Shown in pieces: positions 37,833 through 47,408 of a stretch of DNA of 64,000 bases. The first letter of the stretch is position 1; every line of letters begins with the position of its first letter. Source of the DNA: G965215045 sp965215045 (GTDB taxonomy: Bacteria > Pseudomonadota > Gammaproteobacteria > JABABF01); the NCBI GenBank assembly GCA_965215045.1, contig OZ244031.1:1302001-1366000 (forward strand), read 5' to 3'. The position numbers and the translations under genes were made by a program. A model generated the notes under the pieces. That model made no database searches and was not told where the DNA came from. It saw only the letters and a program-made list of their open reading frames with translations.

Positions 37833-39821
37833 TCAGAGCAGCGGGGCGATCACCAGGCTGACGATGGCCATGACATTGATCAGGATATTCATCGACGGCC
37901 CCGAGGTGTCCTTGAACGGGTCGCCCACGGTGTCCCCGACCACGGTGGCGGCGTGCGTGTCTGAGCCCTTGCCGCCCAGGTTGCCTTCCTCCACGTATTT
38001 CTTGGCGTTGTCCCAGGCACCGCCGGCATTCGCCATCATCAACGCCATCAGCACGCAGCCCAGCAGGCCGCCGCCCAGCACTCCGCCCAGGGCTTCGGCA
38101 CCCAGGCTGAAGCCGACCAGGGGCGGCACGGACACCGCGATGGCACCCGGCAGCAGCATGCGCCTCAGTGCGGCACTGGTGGCGATGTCCACACAGCGGG
38201 CGGTATCGGGCTCGGCATTGCCGGCGAGCAGGCCGTCGATTTCCTTGAACTGGCGGCGGATTTCATTAATCATTTCAAAGGCGGCACTGCCGACCGCCTC
38301 CATCGTGATCGAGGCGATCAGGAAGGGAATGATCCCGCCGATGAACAATCCCACCAGCACCCTGGGGTTGGCGAGATTGAGGCTGAAATCCGGGTTGCTG
38401 GCCGCCACGGTCTCGACGAAAGCGGCGATGATCGCCAATGCCGCCAGTGCCGCCGCGCCGATCGCAAAGCCCTTGCCGATCGCAGCGGTGGTATTGCCCA
38501 GGCGGTCCAGCGAGTCGGTCACTTTGCGCACCTCGCTGCCCATGCCGCCCATCTCGGCGATACCGCCGGCATTGTCCGCCACCGGCCCGTAGGCGTCGAT
38601 GGCCATGGTGATGCCGACGGTGGAGAGCATGCCGACCGCGGCGATACCGACCCCGTACAAGCCCGCCTGCGAGGTGGCGATGAAGATGATCGCGCAGATG
38701 ATCAAAAGCGGTGCCGCCACGGACTGCATGCCGACCGAGAGCCCGGTGATCATGACAGTCGCCGGGCCGGTCTCGCCGGACTTGGCGATTTTGCGCACCG
38801 GGGTGCTGCCGGTGTAGTACTCGGTGACCAGCCCGATGCCGATGCCGCCGATGGCACCGCAGAGCACGGCGTACCAGACCTGGGCGCCGATGCCGAATTC
38901 CCGCACCAGGAACCACGCGGCGATGACAAACAGCAGCGGTGCGCCGATGGTGCCGCTGCGCAGTGCCAGGCCCGGGTCGGCGGACTGCCGCAGGCGCACG
39001 ATCAGGATGCCGAGAATGGAGGCGACCAGGCCCAGGGCGGTCAGGGCCAGGGGCAGGAACATCTTCGCCTGCTGGGTGGGGTCGGTGCTGAGAGTTGCGG
39101 CGATGGCAATGGAGGCGATCATCGACCCGCAGTACGACTCGAAAATATCCGAACCCATGCCGGCGACATCGCCGACATTGTCGCCGACATTGTCGGCGAT
39201 GACCCCCGGGTTGCGCGGGTCGTCTTCCGGGATGCCCGCCTCCAGCTTGCCGACCAGGTCGGCACCGACATCGGCGCTCTTGGTGTAAATGCCGCCGCCG
39301 ACGCGGGAGAACAGGGCCACGGTGGAGGCGCCCATGCCAAAGCCGTGAATGATGTGCGCGGTGTGCGGGTCACCGCCGAAGAGCAGGTAGAGGATGCCGA
39401 GCCCGATCAGGCCCAGCGAGGCGACGCACAGGCCCATGATGGAGCCGCCGTAGAAAGCCACCGACAATGCCGTGGGCGCACCCTGTTGCTCCGCGGCGGT
39501 GGCGGTGCGCACATTCGCGCGCGTGGCGGCAAACATGCCGAGCCAGCCGGCGGAGGCCGAACTGACGGCACCAACGGCAAACGCCAGGGTCGTGCCGCCG
39601 CCCAGGGAAAACCAGAGCAGAATGCCGAGGCCCAGGGCGAAGGCGGTCAGCATCAGGTATTCGCGGCGCATGAATACCATGGCACCCAGGTGAATCTGGT
39701 CGGCGATCTGCCGCACCTTGTCGCCGCCCTCCGGGTAGCGTTTGACCAACTGGAACAAGAACAGGGCGACCAGCAGTCCCAGGACTCCGAACAGGGGGGG
39801 AATGGTGTGCAGTAAATCCAC
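37833..39821 (-). CDS. hppA: Membrane-bound proton/sodium-pumping pyrophosphatase
   Basis: 662 residues from a GTG preceded by AAGAGA. About 16 membrane helices. The catalytic loop holds DVGADLVGKLE and DDPRNPGVIADNVGDNVGDVAG (about 197). The sequence GNTTAAIGKGFAIG (about 442), with Ala rather than Lys after GNTT, is the K+-dependent subtype; that subtype includes both H+ and Na+ pumps. It couples PPi hydrolysis to ion export. It pairs functionally with the PPi-dependent phosphofructokinase at 41371; an IS lies between them. Confidence 0.95.
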   Translation of the reverse strand: MDLLHTIPPLFGVLGLLVALFLFQLVKRYPEGGDKVRQIADQIHLGAMVFMRREYLMLTAFALGLGILLWFSLGGGTTLAFAVGAVSSASAGWLGMFAATRANVRTATAAEQQGAPTALSVAFYGGSIMGLCVASLGLIGLGILYLLFGGDPHTAHIIHGFGMGASTVALFSRVGGGIYTKSADVGADLVGKLEAGIPEDDPRNPGVIADNVGDNVGDVAGMGSDIFESYCGSMIASIAIAATLSTDPTQQAKMFLPLALTALGLVASILGILIVRLRQSADPGLALRSGTIGAPLLFVIAAWFLVREFGIGAQVWYAVLCGAIGGIGIGLVTEYYTGSTPVRKIAKSGETGPATVMITGLSVGMQSVAAPLLIICAIIFIATSQAGLYGVGIAAVGMLSTVGITMAIDAYGPVADNAGGIAEMGGMGSEVRKVTDSLDRLGNTTAAIGKGFAIGAAALAALAIIAAFVETVAASNPDFSLNLANPRVLVGLFIGGIIPFLIASITMEAVGSAAFEMINEIRRQFKEIDGLLAGNAEPDTARCVDIATSAALRRMLLPGAIAVSVPPLVGFSLGAEALGGVLGGGLLGCVLMALMMANAGGAWDNAKKYVEEGNLGGKGSDTHAATVVGDTVGDPFKDTSGPSMNILINVMAIVSLVIAPLL

Positions 39822-40067
39822 GGTATGTTTCTCTTGAGTGCCGGACTGGTGAAATCTCGTACTTTGCCCCGGGGATGATGGCCGCAACAGGGAGAACTGC
39901 CGGCCTCAATCGAAAATAGCGGGTCGCCGCATGAGAGCCCCGTCCGGGGTCTCGGCCCCGGCACACCTCATACCGCTGGGGACGTCCGCTGCGTCCGGGC
40001 CTTCACGGCCCATTTCCCCCGGGGGTATTAAAGCGAAAAATCATAAGGATATTTATCGCGGTGTCAA
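39822..40067. other. Region between hppA and the IS; nothing recognised
   Basis: 246 bp upstream of hppA with no convincing gene. A GC-rich part gives way to an AT-rich stretch (40030-40060, ATCATAAGGATATTTATCGC) next to the IS. It may hold what remains of the operon leader. Confidence 0.4.
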
Positions 40068-41148
40068 ACCCGTGTATAAGTCCATAACATATGAGACTCA
40101 GGAGGGTCATCATCCGGGGGTGGACCCTGCTCCCGGATCAGGAACTCCAACGGACTGAGATTGCCCAGGGAGTGATGGGGTCGCTCGGTGTTGTAGAGCA
40201 GCAGCCACTCCAGGCATTTCTCGTTGAACAACGGCACGTCCGTGAACAGCAAATCCTCCTCGAACTGCACGAATTCCTCCTGCACCGTCCGATTGAAACG
40301 CTCCGCGTGCGCGTTCATCTTCGGGGATTTCGGACGGGTCACACAATGCCGGATCCCCCGCTCCTTCAGCACCTTGTCAAAGGCCCCCTGGAACTCGCTC
40401 CCGTTATCGCTCAACACCGCCTCCACAGACCCCGGAACACCAGCAGAACATGCTCCAGGAACAGGGCCGCGGTGGTGCTCGTATGCGAGTGCGTCCCCAG
40501 CGCGAACCCAAACCGGCTGTACAGGTCCACCAGGGTCAGCACATACCGGCGCCGCCCCTGGCTGAACAACTCAATCGTATCCACCCCCACCATCTGCCCG
40601 CAGTGCGCAGCCCGGAACCCTTTCGGCTTGAGATCCCGCCGTTTGCGCCGCCGGGGCTTCGGCCGGCCGCGACGGTCCAGGTTGGCGGGAGAAGTGACGC
40701 GCATGCGCGAGGGATGATCGGCAATCAGGCGGCCTATGGTACTCGCAGAAGGCACGGGATACCCGCGGGCCTCGCACCAGGGGCGCAAGAACTTATGCAC
40801 CTTGTCCTTGCCCAGGTTGGCATGCCGGCATCGCAGCCGCAGGATGCGTTCCCGCACCGGGCGCGGCCAGTTCCAGCGCAGACGCTTCCGTCGGGGGGCT
40901 CGGCTGCGCGGGTTCAGTGCCACGATGGAGCCGGCTTCCCGGAACTGTTTGCGCCACCGGTAGAGCGTGGCCCGAGAGACGCCAAAGGCGTCCTGGGCGG
41001 CTTGTATACCGTATTTTTCCCAGTGTTGGAGAGCTTGCAAACGTCGTTCTGCAGTAGCGGTGGTCATGTCGAGGATCCGGGCGAGTTTCTGAACCCGGGA
41101 GTATCCCCGAATCCCCCATCCGAGACTCCGGGTCCCCATGCCCTGCAT
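40064..41148 (-). pseudogene. IS481-type DDE transposase, frameshifted
   Basis: Part one (41148-40411) has an HTH start (RAQDAFGVSRATLYRWRKQF), a second HTH and the first catalytic Asp (VGVDTIELF), and stops shortly after FLEHVLLVF. Part two (from about 40440) continues in another frame with VEAVLSDNGSEFQ (second Asp) and NAHAERFNRTVQEE (Glu), typical of rve domains. One missing C in GTTCCGGGG would restore one frame. Part two runs past the IS end and stops in flanking DNA at 40064. Inactivation is likeliest; programmed frameshifting is less likely. Confidence 0.88.
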
Positions 41149-41197
41149 CAGGGTTTACTCTTGATCAAAGAGTCCCATATGTTTCTGAACTTGTGCA
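40073..41197 (-). mobile_element. IS481-family insertion sequence, 1125 bp
   Basis: The left end reads TGTATAAGTCCATAACATAT then GAGACTC; the right end, reversed, reads TGCACAAGTTCAGAAACATA then TGGGACTC, imperfect inverted repeats. Both ends are flanked by ACCCG (40068-40072 and 41198-41202), a 5-bp target duplication, so this was a true transposition. One frameshifted DDE transposase lies inside. The IS splits pfp from hppA. Confidence 0.92.
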
Positions 41198-41221
41198 ACC
41201 CGGAGGCCCTGCTGCCGCTGT

Positions 41222-41390
41222 ATTGCGGCGGGCGTATCAGGGCGGTTTTCACCCCGCGCCAACACTGTCCGGTGCGTGTGGAAAAGCTGCTGCGGCGGGC
41301 GTATCAGGGCGGTTTTCACCCCGCGCAAACACTGTCCGGTGCGTGTGGAAGAGCTGCTGCAGCGGGCGTATCAGGGCAGTTTCCAGGGGG
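41222..41390. repeat. 67-bp tandem repeat spanning the pfp stop codon
   Basis: Two and a half copies with a 67-bp period, marked by GGCGTATCAGGGC at 41231, 41298 and 41365. The last copy contains the pfp stop codon (TGA at 41373-41371), so the repeat seems to have grown from the pfp 3' end towards the IS. Confidence 0.92.
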
Positions 41391-42630
41391 GCAGCTTGGG
41401 CCTCACCCGCCGCAGTTTCAGCCGCGCATAGCGCGGCAGGCCATCCCGGTAGGGCGGGTAATCCTCGCCCTGGATCAGGGGCAGCAGGTATTCCCGGGCC
41501 CGCGCCCCGATGTCAAAACCGTCGCGGCGGATCCACGAGCGCGGCAGACGCCGTTCCCGGTTGGCGGCCTTCGCCACCGGGGCCTCGCCGACACTCCAGC
41601 GATACGACTTGCCCGGGTGGCGGACGATGATCGGCATCACCGCGGTTTTGCCGGCCAGGGCGAACTCCACCGCCGAACTCCCCAGTGCCAGCGCCTGCTC
41701 CACATCGATCTTCGAGGCGATGTGGCGCGCGGCGCGCTGCAGGTAATCGGAGACCGCCCAGTGGCACTTGTGCCCCAGTTTCTGCTGCACCATCGCCGCC
41801 AGCACCGGAGCCACCCCGCCCAACTGGGCGTGGCCGAAGGCGTCGCGGCGCGCAGCGGCACTGAGAAAGCGTCCGCGTCCATCGCGTACCCCCTCCGAGG
41901 CCACGACCACGCAGTACCCGCAGCGTGCCACGGTATCCCGCACCCGGTCCAGGAACGCCGCGCGGTCGAAGGGTATTTCGGGGAACAGGATCAGGTGCGG
42001 CGGATCATCGCGTTCTTCGGCGGCGAGTGCTGCGGCCGCGGCGATCCAGCCGGTGTGGCGCCCCATGACCTCCAAGATGAACACGCGCGTGGAGCTGGCA
42101 TACATGGAGGCCACGTCCAGGCCGGCCTCGCGCACCGAGACCGCCACGTACTTGGCAACGCTGCCGAAGCCCGGGCAGTTGTCGGTCAGCGGCAGGTCGT
42201 TGTCGATGGTCTTGGGGATGCCGATGCACTGCAGGGGGTAGCCTTGGGCCCGGGAGAAATGCGCGATCTTGCGCGTGGTGTCCTGGGAGTCGCCGCCGCC
42301 GTTGTACAAAAAGTAACGCACCCGGTGCGCGGCGAACACTTCCAGCAGCCGTTGACACTGGGCGGGGTCCTGCCCCGGCTCCGGCAGCTTGTGCCTGCAG
42401 GAGCCGAAGGCACCGCCCGGGGTGTGACGCAGGGCGGCGATGGCGGTGGGACTCTCTTGGGAGGTGTCGACCAGGTCCTCCTGCAGTGCGCCCAGGATGC
42501 CGTTGCGCCCGGCCAGCACCTTGCCGATCGCAGGCCGCCGGCGCGCCGTTTCGATCACCCCGCAGGCGGTGGCGTTGATGACCGGGGTGACGCCGCCGGA
42601 CTGGGCGTAAAAAAGATTGTGTGAAGGCAT
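41371..42630 (-). CDS. pfp: Pyrophosphate-dependent 6-phosphofructokinase
   Basis: 419 residues. The phosphate-donor loop reads YNGGGDSQDT, with Asp where ATP enzymes have the second Gly of GGDG, and the next motif is PKTIDNDLP with Lys; both mark the PPi-dependent type. The substrate motif EVMGRHTGWIAA follows. It reversibly makes fructose-1,6-bisphosphate with PPi. Methanotrophs and thioautotrophs often place this gene with hppA; here the IS and repeats separate them. It diverges from mpl with 73 bp between starts. Confidence 0.95.
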   Translation of the reverse strand: MPSHNLFYAQSGGVTPVINATACGVIETARRRPAIGKVLAGRNGILGALQEDLVDTSQESPTAIAALRHTPGGAFGSCRHKLPEPGQDPAQCQRLLEVFAAHRVRYFLYNGGGDSQDTTRKIAHFSRAQGYPLQCIGIPKTIDNDLPLTDNCPGFGSVAKYVAVSVREAGLDVASMYASSTRVFILEVMGRHTGWIAAAAALAAEERDDPPHLILFPEIPFDRAAFLDRVRDTVARCGYCVVVASEGVRDGRGRFLSAAARRDAFGHAQLGGVAPVLAAMVQQKLGHKCHWAVSDYLQRAARHIASKIDVEQALALGSSAVEFALAGKTAVMPIIVRHPGKSYRWSVGEAPVAKAANRERRLPRSWIRRDGFDIGARAREYLLPLIQGEDYPPYRDGLPRYARLKLRRVRPKLPPWKLP

Positions 42631-42703
42631 AGGGCAAGTCAGCTCTGCGTGCGCCGGGGTGCGCTATTGTAGCGTTCTGACACCGCACTGCTAATATGTA
42701 CCC

Positions 42704-44095
42704 ATGCGCATTTTTGTCCTCGGAATATGCGGCTCTTTCATGGGCGGTGTTGCGCTGTTGGCCCGCGCGGCAGGGCACGAAGTGGAGGGTTGCGACAGCG
42801 AATCCTGGCCGCCGATGAACCTGCTGCTCAAAGAGCAGGGCATCAGGGTGCGGGAGGGATACGAGGCGCGGCACCTGGAACCGGCACCGGACCTGGTGCT
42901 GGTGGGCAACGCCATCTCCCGCGGCAACCCGGCCCTGGAACACACGCTGGACCATGGCATACCCTACGCCTCCGGGCCCGGGTGGCTGGCGCGCGAAGTG
43001 CTGCCGGGACGCTGGGTACTGGCGGTGGCCGGCACGCACGGCAAGACCACCACGGCGGCGCTGCTCGCCTGGATACTGGAACACGCGGGCCTGCAACCCG
43101 GTTTCTTGCTGGGCGGCGTGCCGGTGGATTTCCAGGTCTCGGCGCGCCTGCCGCCGGACGACAGTCCCTTTTTCGTCATCGAGGCGGATGAATATGACAC
43201 CGCTTTTTTTGATAAGCGCGCCAAGTTCGTGCATTACCGGCCGACCAGCCTGCTGCTGAACAACCTCGAGTACGACCACGCCGACATCTACCCCGACCTC
43301 GCCGCCATCCAGCAGCAGTTTCATCACCTGGTGCGCACCGTGCCCCGCACCGGGCGCATTTTCCTGCCGGCGGGTGCCCAGGCCCTGGAGCAGACCCTGG
43401 CGATGGGATGCTGGAGCGAGTGCCAGTACCTGTTTACGACCGGGGAAGGGGGCGGTGCCGGGGACTGGCGCCTGCAGTGCCTGGTCGGGGACGGGTCGCG
43501 TTTTCGTATCCTGCCGCCGCAGGAACTGGGGGAAGCCGCAGAAGTGCACTGGCAACTGTGCGGTGCGCACAACATGGCCAATGCGCTGGGGGCTGCGGCA
43601 CTGGCCAGTCACGCCGGCGTCGAACCGCTCATGGCGGCGCAGGCTGCCTCCTGCTTCGGCGGGGTGGAACGCCGCCTGGAATTGCGCGGCAAGCGCGGCG
43701 GCGTGCGGGTCTACGATGATTTTGCCCACCATCCCACGGCCATCCGCCTGACCCTGGAGGGATTGCGGGCGCAGGCCGGTGCCGGCCAGCGCGTGATTGC
43801 CGTGCTGGAACCGCGCTCGCACACCATGCGCAGGGGCGTGCACCAGGAGGTGCTGGCGCAGGCCACCGCCGCGGCCGACCAGGTGTTCTGGTTCTGTCCG
43901 CCGGCCCTGGATTGGGATATGGAGCGGGCCCTGCATTCTGCGCATACCGAGATTTGCACGGATACCGCGGAGATCGTCCGGCGCGTGGCGGCACTGGTGC
44001 AAAGCGGCGATCGTGTGGTGGTCATGAGCAACGGCGGTTTCGAAGATATCCATCGGCGCCTGCTCGATGCGCTCGATGAACGGGCCCGCGACTGA
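42704..44095 (+). CDS. mpl: UDP-MurNAc:tripeptide ligase Mpl
   Basis: 463 residues. A Mur-ligase with the N-terminal FVLGICGSFMGGVALLARAAGHEV, the ATP loop AVAGTHGKTTTAALLAWIL, the EADEYDTAFFDKRAKFVHY signature specific to Mpl, and YDDFAHHPTAIRLTL in the C-terminal domain. Mpl recycles cell-wall tripeptide directly onto UDP-MurNAc. It is upstream of an RND exporter with 96 bp between. Confidence 0.96.
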   Translation: MRIFVLGICGSFMGGVALLARAAGHEVEGCDSESWPPMNLLLKEQGIRVREGYEARHLEPAPDLVLVGNAISRGNPALEHTLDHGIPYASGPGWLAREVLPGRWVLAVAGTHGKTTTAALLAWILEHAGLQPGFLLGGVPVDFQVSARLPPDDSPFFVIEADEYDTAFFDKRAKFVHYRPTSLLLNNLEYDHADIYPDLAAIQQQFHHLVRTVPRTGRIFLPAGAQALEQTLAMGCWSECQYLFTTGEGGGAGDWRLQCLVGDGSRFRILPPQELGEAAEVHWQLCGAHNMANALGAAALASHAGVEPLMAAQAASCFGGVERRLELRGKRGGVRVYDDFAHHPTAIRLTLEGLRAQAGAGQRVIAVLEPRSHTMRRGVHQEVLAQATAAADQVFWFCPPALDWDMERALHSAHTEICTDTAEIVRRVAALVQSGDRVVVMSNGGFEDIHRRLLDALDERARD

Positions 44096-44191
44096 GGACG
44101 CAGCCGGCATGTACAATCCGCGACTTTACCGGGCCGGGCGGGGGCGTGTACCGCACCTCGCCCAACCCCGGTCCGCAGGCGGGCAGCCGTG

Positions 44192-46729
44192 ATGGTGCAG
44201 GGCATACAGAATTTTTACGCGGCCGCGGTACTGCGCCGCCCCGTGCTGTTGTTTGTCCTGCTGGCGGCGGCCCTGGTGGTGCTGGGGATGCGCATCCCGC
44301 AGACCCGCATCGAAGCCTCCGCCGATGCGCTGGTGCTGGAGGGCGACGCCGACCTGGAGTATTTCCGCGAACTGCGCCGCCACTACCCGGAACAGGATTT
44401 CCTGCTGGTCTCCTTTCACCCGCCGCAGGGCGACCTGTTTCAGCCTGACAACCTGGAGCTGCTCGCAGCACTGGTCGAAGAGCTGCGCGCCGTCGACGGG
44501 GTGGTGTCGGTCAACAGCCTGCTCGACGTGCCCTTGCTGGAAAACCTGCGGGGCTCCGTGTCCCGCCTGGCGCGGGGCGAACTGCCCACCGTGCGCGCCG
44601 GGGACTTCGACCCCGGGATGACGCGGCGGGAATTTCGCCAGAGCCCCCTGTATGCAAACCTGTTGACCGACCCGACGCTGACCGTGGCGGCCGTGCAGGT
44701 GAACCTGTCCATCGACCAGAAGCTGGGCACCCTGCTGCGTGAACGCGAAGACTTGCGCCGCCGGCGCGCTGCCGGAGAACTGGACGCCGCCGGCAGACGG
44801 CAGCTGCGCCTGGTGAGCGCGGCTTACGAAGAGCAGGGCCAGCAGGCACTGCTGGTGCGGGAGCGACAGGTCGAGGCGGTGCGGGCCGTGCTGGAGCACC
44901 ACCGGGAGCGCGCCGACCTGTTCCTGGGCGGCGTGTCGATGATCGCCGTCGACATGGTGAATTTCGTGCGCGCGGACATGCGCGTTTTTGGTGCGGCCAT
45001 CGCGGTGTTTATTGTCCTGTTGCTGGCACTGATTTTCCGGGAGCTGCGCTGGGTGGTGGTGCCGTTGTTCAGTTGCGCGACGGTGGCGGTGTTCGTGCTG
45101 GGCCTGTTTTCCTGGCTGGGCTGGAACATGACGGTGGTCTCCGCCAATTTTCTCGTGCTGCTGCTGGTCATCAGCCTCTCCCTGTCGATGCACCTGGTGG
45201 TGCGCTACCGGGAGATGCACGCATTGCACCCCGAACGCAGCCAACTGGAACTGGTGCAGGGCACGGTGCATTTCATGGTGCGTCCCTGCCTGTTCATGGC
45301 ACTGACCACCATGGTATCTTTCATCTCCATGCTGTTCAGCCGCATGCGCCCGCTGATCGACTTCGGCTGGATGATGACCGTCGGCACGGGCACCGCCCTG
45401 TGCCTGGTGTTCCTGGTGCTGCCGGCCCTGCTGATGCTGCTGGGCAAGGGCCGGGTGACGCCTTCGGCCGCCGATCCCTCGCGCACGCTGACGCGGCATT
45501 TCGCCACCCTGGTAGAACACCAGGGCATGAAAATTCTCGGCGTTTCCATCGTGCTGCTGGCACTGGGGCTTTTCGGCATCAGCCGCTTGCAGGTGGAGAC
45601 CCGCTTCATCGATTATTTCGCCCCGGACACCGACATTTACCAGGGCATGGAAGTGATCGACCGCAAACTGGGAGGCACCATTCCCCTGGAGCTGATACTG
45701 CGTCTGCCGCCGGAGACGCCGTCCCCGGCGAGCCAGGAGGAAGATCCCTTTGCGGATTTCGGCACCGCGGAGGAAGACCCTTTTGCAGATTTTGGCGATG
45801 CCGCAGGGGCCGCGGGCGATGCGCAGGAGACGGCCGCAGACCCGTGGTTCAACCCCGCCGGACTCTCGCGCATCGAACAGGTGCACGACTACCTGGACTC
45901 CCTGCCGGAGACCGGCAAGGTGCTGTCCCTGGCCACCTTTTGGAAACTGATGCGCCAATTGCTGGGACACACGCCGGATGCACTGGAACTGGCCCTGTTT
46001 CGCCAGGGCCTGCCGCAGCAGGTGCAGCAGTTGCTGGTGGAGCCCTGGTTGCTGAGCGGGCAGCGGGAGACGCGCTTTGCCTTGCGCGTCAAGGAGACCA
46101 GCCGCACCCTGCGGCGCGATGAGCTGCTGCAAAAAATCCGCCAGGACCTGCAGCAGCGTTTCAACTTTGCACCGGAGGACGTGCGTCTGAGCGGGCTGCT
46201 GGTGCTGTACAACAACCTGTTGCAGAGCTTGTACCAGTCCCTGTTTTTCACCATGGGCCTGGTGCTGCTGTGCATCTTCGCGATGTTCCTGGTGTTATTT
46301 CGCTCCCTGTCCCTGTCACTGCTGGCCCTGCTGCCCAACATCCTGGCGGTGGCCGTGGTGCTGGGCGGCATGGGACTGGTCGGCCAGCCCCTGGACCTGA
46401 TGACCGTGACCATCGCCGCCATCGTGCTGGGCGTCGGCGTCGATAACACCATTCATTACATCTGGCGCTTTTCCCGCGAGTTTCCCCGGGACCACGATTG
46501 CATGGCGGCGATCCGACGCTGTCATGGCAGCATCGGCCGGGCGATGTATTACACTTCCATCACCGTGATCGCCGGCTTTTCCATTTTCACACTGTCCAAT
46601 TTCCGGCCCAGCATCCTGTTCGGTCTGCTGACCGCAGCGGCGATGAGCGTGGCCCTGCTGGGTGCCTTGCTGCTGCTGCCGCAGTTGCTGCGCATCACGC
46701 GCACCCCGGGCGTGAGGAGCGGGTCTTGA
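44192..46729 (+). CDS. RND-superfamily (MMPL-type) exporter
   Basis: About 845 residues (a GTG one codon earlier is possible). There are twelve predicted membrane helices in two sets, each after a large periplasmic loop: helix 1 near residues 12-30, a set about 265-430, helix 7 near 445-460 and a last set about 665-840. The GVGVDNTIHYIWRFSREFPRDHD segment is typical of MMPL/HAE3-like proteins, which move hydrophobic molecules. The second loop has a duplicated EEDPFADFG. No membrane-fusion partner is adjacent; substrate unknown. Its stop overlaps the next gene. Confidence 0.88.
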   Translation: MVQGIQNFYAAAVLRRPVLLFVLLAAALVVLGMRIPQTRIEASADALVLEGDADLEYFRELRRHYPEQDFLLVSFHPPQGDLFQPDNLELLAALVEELRAVDGVVSVNSLLDVPLLENLRGSVSRLARGELPTVRAGDFDPGMTRREFRQSPLYANLLTDPTLTVAAVQVNLSIDQKLGTLLREREDLRRRRAAGELDAAGRRQLRLVSAAYEEQGQQALLVRERQVEAVRAVLEHHRERADLFLGGVSMIAVDMVNFVRADMRVFGAAIAVFIVLLLALIFRELRWVVVPLFSCATVAVFVLGLFSWLGWNMTVVSANFLVLLLVISLSLSMHLVVRYREMHALHPERSQLELVQGTVHFMVRPCLFMALTTMVSFISMLFSRMRPLIDFGWMMTVGTGTALCLVFLVLPALLMLLGKGRVTPSAADPSRTLTRHFATLVEHQGMKILGVSIVLLALGLFGISRLQVETRFIDYFAPDTDIYQGMEVIDRKLGGTIPLELILRLPPETPSPASQEEDPFADFGTAEEDPFADFGDAAGAAGDAQETAADPWFNPAGLSRIEQVHDYLDSLPETGKVLSLATFWKLMRQLLGHTPDALELALFRQGLPQQVQQLLVEPWLLSGQRETRFALRVKETSRTLRRDELLQKIRQDLQQRFNFAPEDVRLSGLLVLYNNLLQSLYQSLFFTMGLVLLCIFAMFLVLFRSLSLSLLALLPNILAVAVVLGGMGLVGQPLDLMTVTIAAIVLGVGVDNTIHYIWRFSREFPRDHDCMAAIRRCHGSIGRAMYYTSITVIAGFSIFTLSNFRPSILFGLLTAAAMSVALLGALLLLPQLLRITRTPGVRSGS

Positions 46730-47364
46730 ACGCCGCCGCCTCGCTGCGCCTGCCGCTGTTTCCCCTGTCATGCGTGCTGCTGCCCTGGGGGCGCCTGTGG
46801 CTGCGCATTTTTGAATGGCGTTACCTGGGGATGGTGCGCGACTGCCTGGCCGGGGACGAGGAATTCGGCCTGACCCTGGTGCGCGAGGGGGCGATGCAGC
46901 AGGACAAGACCGGGCGCCGCCTGCCGGTGCTGATGCCGGTGGGCACCACCGCGCGCATCATCGATTGGCAACCCCTGCAGCATGGACGCCTGGGCATCCT
47001 GATCCAAGGCGGCAGGAAATTCCGGGTGCTGAGCGCGGCCTTTGAAGCGGACCGGCTGCTGCACGGCGAAGTGGAGTTTCTGCGCGGCGACAAGTGCGCA
47101 AAAAACATCGATTGCCGGGAGATGTCAGAGATTTTGCGCCGCCTGATGCAGCACCCGATGCTGCAAAAACTCGATTTGCACCCGGATTTCGAAGACCCGC
47201 AGCAACTCAGTTGCATGCTGGCACAGTTTCTGCCGCTGCCGGAACTGACCCGCTACCACCTGCTGATCCTGGAGAGTGCCAGCGGCCGGCTGGCCGCCCT
47301 GCAGCGGCACCTCAAGGACCTGGAAGATCTGCACCTGGTACCGGACGCTCCCTCACAAAAATAG
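46726..47364 (+). CDS. LON N-terminal-domain protein (LonN/YcaO-neighbour type)
   Basis: 212 residues from a TTG overlapping the exporter stop (TTGA). It has only the Lon substrate-binding domain: LRLPLFPLSCVLLPWGRLWLRIFEWRYLGMV, EFGLTLVREG, VGTTARIIDW and GILIQGGRKFRVL. There is no AAA or protease domain. Such stand-alone proteins are common in proteobacteria; their role is unknown. Coupling to the exporter gene suggests co-expression. Confidence 0.87.
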   Translation: MNAAASLRLPLFPLSCVLLPWGRLWLRIFEWRYLGMVRDCLAGDEEFGLTLVREGAMQQDKTGRRLPVLMPVGTTARIIDWQPLQHGRLGILIQGGRKFRVLSAAFEADRLLHGEVEFLRGDKCAKNIDCREMSEILRRLMQHPMLQKLDLHPDFEDPQQLSCMLAQFLPLPELTRYHLLILESASGRLAALQRHLKDLEDLHLVPDAPSQK

Positions 47365-47408
47365 TCCCGGGAACCGACCCGGAGGGGTCGCCCGGCGGCC
47401 GGGAAAAT

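Noticed and set aside
44126..46132. Long His/Gln-rich open frame on the minus strand
   Set aside because: A shadow of the RND exporter, whose helices and MMPL motifs are on the plus strand.
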